Origin: an uncultured Syntrophomonadaceae bacterium
GTDB lineage: Bacteria > Bacillota > Syntrophomonadia > Syntrophomonadales > Syntrophomonadaceae
Length of the DNA: 6,037 bases
Direction of reading: 5' to 3'
Assembly: GCA_944391275.1 (NCBI GenBank)
Contig: CALXSZ010000056.1
Location: 1 to 6,037, forward strand
Part shown: in pieces, positions 4,793-6,037 of the stretch
How positions within the stretch are numbered: the stretch's first letter is position 1
Layout of the letters: each line of letters begins with the position of its first letter
Made by a program: the position numbers and the translations under genes
Notes under the pieces: model-generated
Seen by the model: the letters and a program-made list of their open reading frames with translations, nothing else
Databases searched by the model: none
What the model was told of the DNA's origin: nothing

Positions 4793-5173
4793 ATAGCATT
4801 TTTGGGGACAGGAGTCGTCATTGACGATCGAAAGAGCTCTGGTAAGTTTCGTTCTAATATGCCACCGGTGATACCGAATGGTAAAATATCTCTGCCCAAG
4901 AGTAGCGGATGACTCTACATTCGAAGCTCCCTTCTTTAATCAAACTCCCCCCTTTAGACATAAAAATTTCAATTCCCCAAATGAATGTTTTTAAATTCTT
5001 TGTTTTAAATTGTTTCCATTTTTTCTAAAAACTGTTATTCTTTGCGCCAAAAATCGTAAATTTTTATTTTATACTTGTGTGGAAATCTTTCTAGTGTTAA
5101 AATTATTGACATAAAAATTCTGACCCTTTATCGAACTAAACAACTAAAAAACATAAAAGAGTTGGTGCAAACA
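4793..5173. other. gene-free, increasingly AT-rich intergenic stretch
   Basis: I see no supported gene here. Short open frames, including one running from 4673 across the terminator to 4912, lack ribosome-binding sites and recognisable protein character. From about 4935 the DNA becomes very AT-rich with many T and A tracts, as expected upstream of a promoter. A small palindrome CACCGGTG (4863-4870 region) and a 5-bp hairpin TCGTC/GACGA (4815-4827) are the only other structures noted. Confidence 0.6.
5075..5103 (+). promoter_or_regulatory. candidate promoter for the glycosyltransferase gene
   Basis: TTGTGT (5075-5080) and TAAAAT (5098-5103) are separated by 17 bp and lie in AT-rich DNA about 70 bases before the start codon. 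A second candidate overlaps just downstream: a perfect TTGACA (5106-5111) followed after 17 bp by the weaker TATCGA (5129-5134). I cannot tell which is used. Confidence 0.4.
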
Positions 5174-6037
5174 ATGAAAAAGTTGCGGGTGGGATGCTTT
5201 TGTGAAACCTGGATTTCCGGCGGAATTGAAAGTTTCTTGTATAACATGCTTTTACATATGGACTTATCGAATGTAGAGATAGACTTAATAACCGCTCGAT
5301 TAGGAGAAAGTATTTTCACTTCTCCTATGGAAGAAGCCGGAATTCATTTTTATGAATTATCTGGCAGTTATAAAAAGTTTCGAAAAAACTATGCGATGTT
5401 TCGAACGCTTTTACAAAAACGTTCATACGATGTTTTGCATATTAATACATTTTATGGGTTGTCCGCTTATTATGCGGTTCTCGCCAAACGGGCAGGCGTC
5501 CCCAAAATTATTTTACATAGCCATAATACGACCCTGCGTAAAAGCGCAGGTCGCCCCTTAAAGATGCTTCTGCATGGGATGTCTAAAAGAATGTTTTCTT
5601 ATGCGGCAACAGATTTCTGGGCTTGCTCTGGAGAAGCCGCCAAATTTTTATTTCCCGCCCAATTACTTAAAAACCGAGGATATCGTTTCATCCCAAACGG
5701 AATTGATATAAAAAAATTCTGTTTTAATCCCGATGTACGCAAACAAGTACGAAATCGTTTGGGTCTCGACGAATACTTGGTGGTTGGCAATGTGGGCCGG
5801 CTTTGTTTTCAGAAAAACCAAATGTTTTTAATCGAAATTTTCGCCGAGCTGCTGAAAAAAAATCCAAAAAGCCGATTACTGCTTGTAGGAGAAGGCGAAG
5901 ATTCCTTAAAATTAAGACGTCAAGCGCAGCAATACGGCATAACAGACTCCATCCTTTTTTACGGCGTCTCCGATGCTGTAGAACAACTTTTTTGGGCAAT
6001 GGATGTTTTTGTTTTTCCCAGTGTGTTTGAGGGCTTG
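5174..6037 (+). CDS. glycosyltransferase, family-4 (GT-B) type, 3' end outside the window
   Basis: This is an open frame of 288 codons still running at the window edge; complete relatives are usually near 360-400 residues. It should transfer a sugar from a nucleotide-sugar donor in the cytoplasm during surface- or exopolysaccharide synthesis. The N-terminal Rossmann domain shows the acceptor-side SGGIESFL (15-22), DVLHINTF (86-93) and LHSHN (114-118). The linker PNGID (174-178) leads into the donor-binding domain with GNVGRLCFQKNQ (205-216), LLVGEGE (236-242) and FPSVFEGL (281-288), the first half of the EX7E motif. The ATG at 5174 is chosen because MKKLRVGCF matches the usual family start. 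Its Shine-Dalgarno is weak (an AAAAGAG-like stretch), and an in-frame GTG at 5165 is the alternative. It follows a terminator and its own AT-rich promoter region, so it is a separate transcription unit, plausibly the first gene of a polysaccharide cluster. Acceptor and sugar cannot be named. Confidence 0.92.
   Translation, partial: MKKLRVGCFCETWISGGIESFLYNMLLHMDLSNVEIDLITARLGESIFTSPMEEAGIHFYELSGSYKKFRKNYAMFRTLLQKRSYDVLHINTFYGLSAYYAVLAKRAGVPKIILHSHNTTLRKSAGRPLKMLLHGMSKRMFSYAATDFWACSGEAAKFLFPAQLLKNRGYRFIPNGIDIKKFCFNPDVRKQVRNRLGLDEYLVVGNVGRLCFQKNQMFLIEIFAELLKKNPKSRLLLVGEGEDSLKLRRQAQQYGITDSILFYGVSDAVEQLFWAMDVFVFPSVFEGL

Noticed and set aside
4673..4912. A 79-codon plus-strand open frame
   Set aside because: It runs straight through a strong terminator, its nearest GGAGG is 16 bases from the ATG, and its translation lacks recognisable protein character. 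The overlapping frame ending at 4763 is more coding-like.
4978..5030. A small open frame beginning ATGAATGTTTTT
   Set aside because: It has only about 15 codons of Phe-rich, AT-driven sequence and no ribosome-binding site.
5128..5999. Minus-strand and other-frame open frames across the glycosyltransferase region
   Set aside because: They are shadows of the plus-strand glycosyltransferase frame, which carries clear family motifs throughout.
1..6037. CRISPR array, integrase or intact insertion sequence
   Set aside because: No regularly spaced repeats, recombinase or transposase motifs are visible on either strand.

Overview
The window looks like chromosomal DNA of an anaerobic, low-to-mid GC Firmicute, most likely a Clostridia-type gut organism. 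This rests on the strong AAGGAGG ribosome-binding sites, the mix of AT-rich intergenic DNA with moderately GC-rich genes, and an EFR1-type flavodoxin/ferredoxin hybrid protein of the kind found in strict anaerobes. No taxonomic search was possible, so this is an inference.

Layout. (1) 1-36 is the 3' end of a tRNA gene, probably tRNA-Leu, with encoded CCA. (2) 37-242 is a short AT-rich gap with a weak terminator-like hairpin and a 9-bp-arm palindrome. (3) 243-641 (minus) encodes a MerR-family regulator. (4) 642-812 is a divergent control region. It has a 19-bp-spacer promoter typical of MerR-activated genes, two dyads, several ATCGG/CCGAT repeats and a structured leader. (5) 813-4184 (plus) is a tight four-gene operon: an EFR1-type flavodoxin/2[4Fe-4S] protein, a two-domain carboxymuconolactone decarboxylase (CMD)-family protein, a YqhD/BDH-type iron-containing alcohol dehydrogenase (all metal ligands visible), and a flavodoxin with an N-terminal membrane anchor. 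The last three genes start 26, 13 and 9 bases after the previous stop, and the last two have ribosome-binding sites that overlap that stop. (6) 4185-5173 holds no intact gene. It contains two coding-like remnants, a perfect 11-bp-arm palindrome, a three-unit 7-bp repeat, a strong intrinsic terminator at 4764-4792, and an AT-rich stretch with candidate promoters. (7) 5174 to the window end is the 5' part of a family-4-type glycosyltransferase gene cut by the window edge, possibly the start of a surface-polysaccharide cluster.

How it may work. The regulator plus electron carriers plus aldehyde/alcohol oxidoreductase suggests a stress-inducible redox module. A MerR sensor, possibly using cysteines, would twist the long-spacer promoter open. 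The operon would then supply NAD(P)H-dependent reduction of reactive aldehydes or similar electrophiles (ADH), a CMD-fold enzyme of unknown substrate, and two flavin carriers, one cytosolic with Fe-S clusters and one at the membrane. The families are recognised from sequence. The joint function is inferred.
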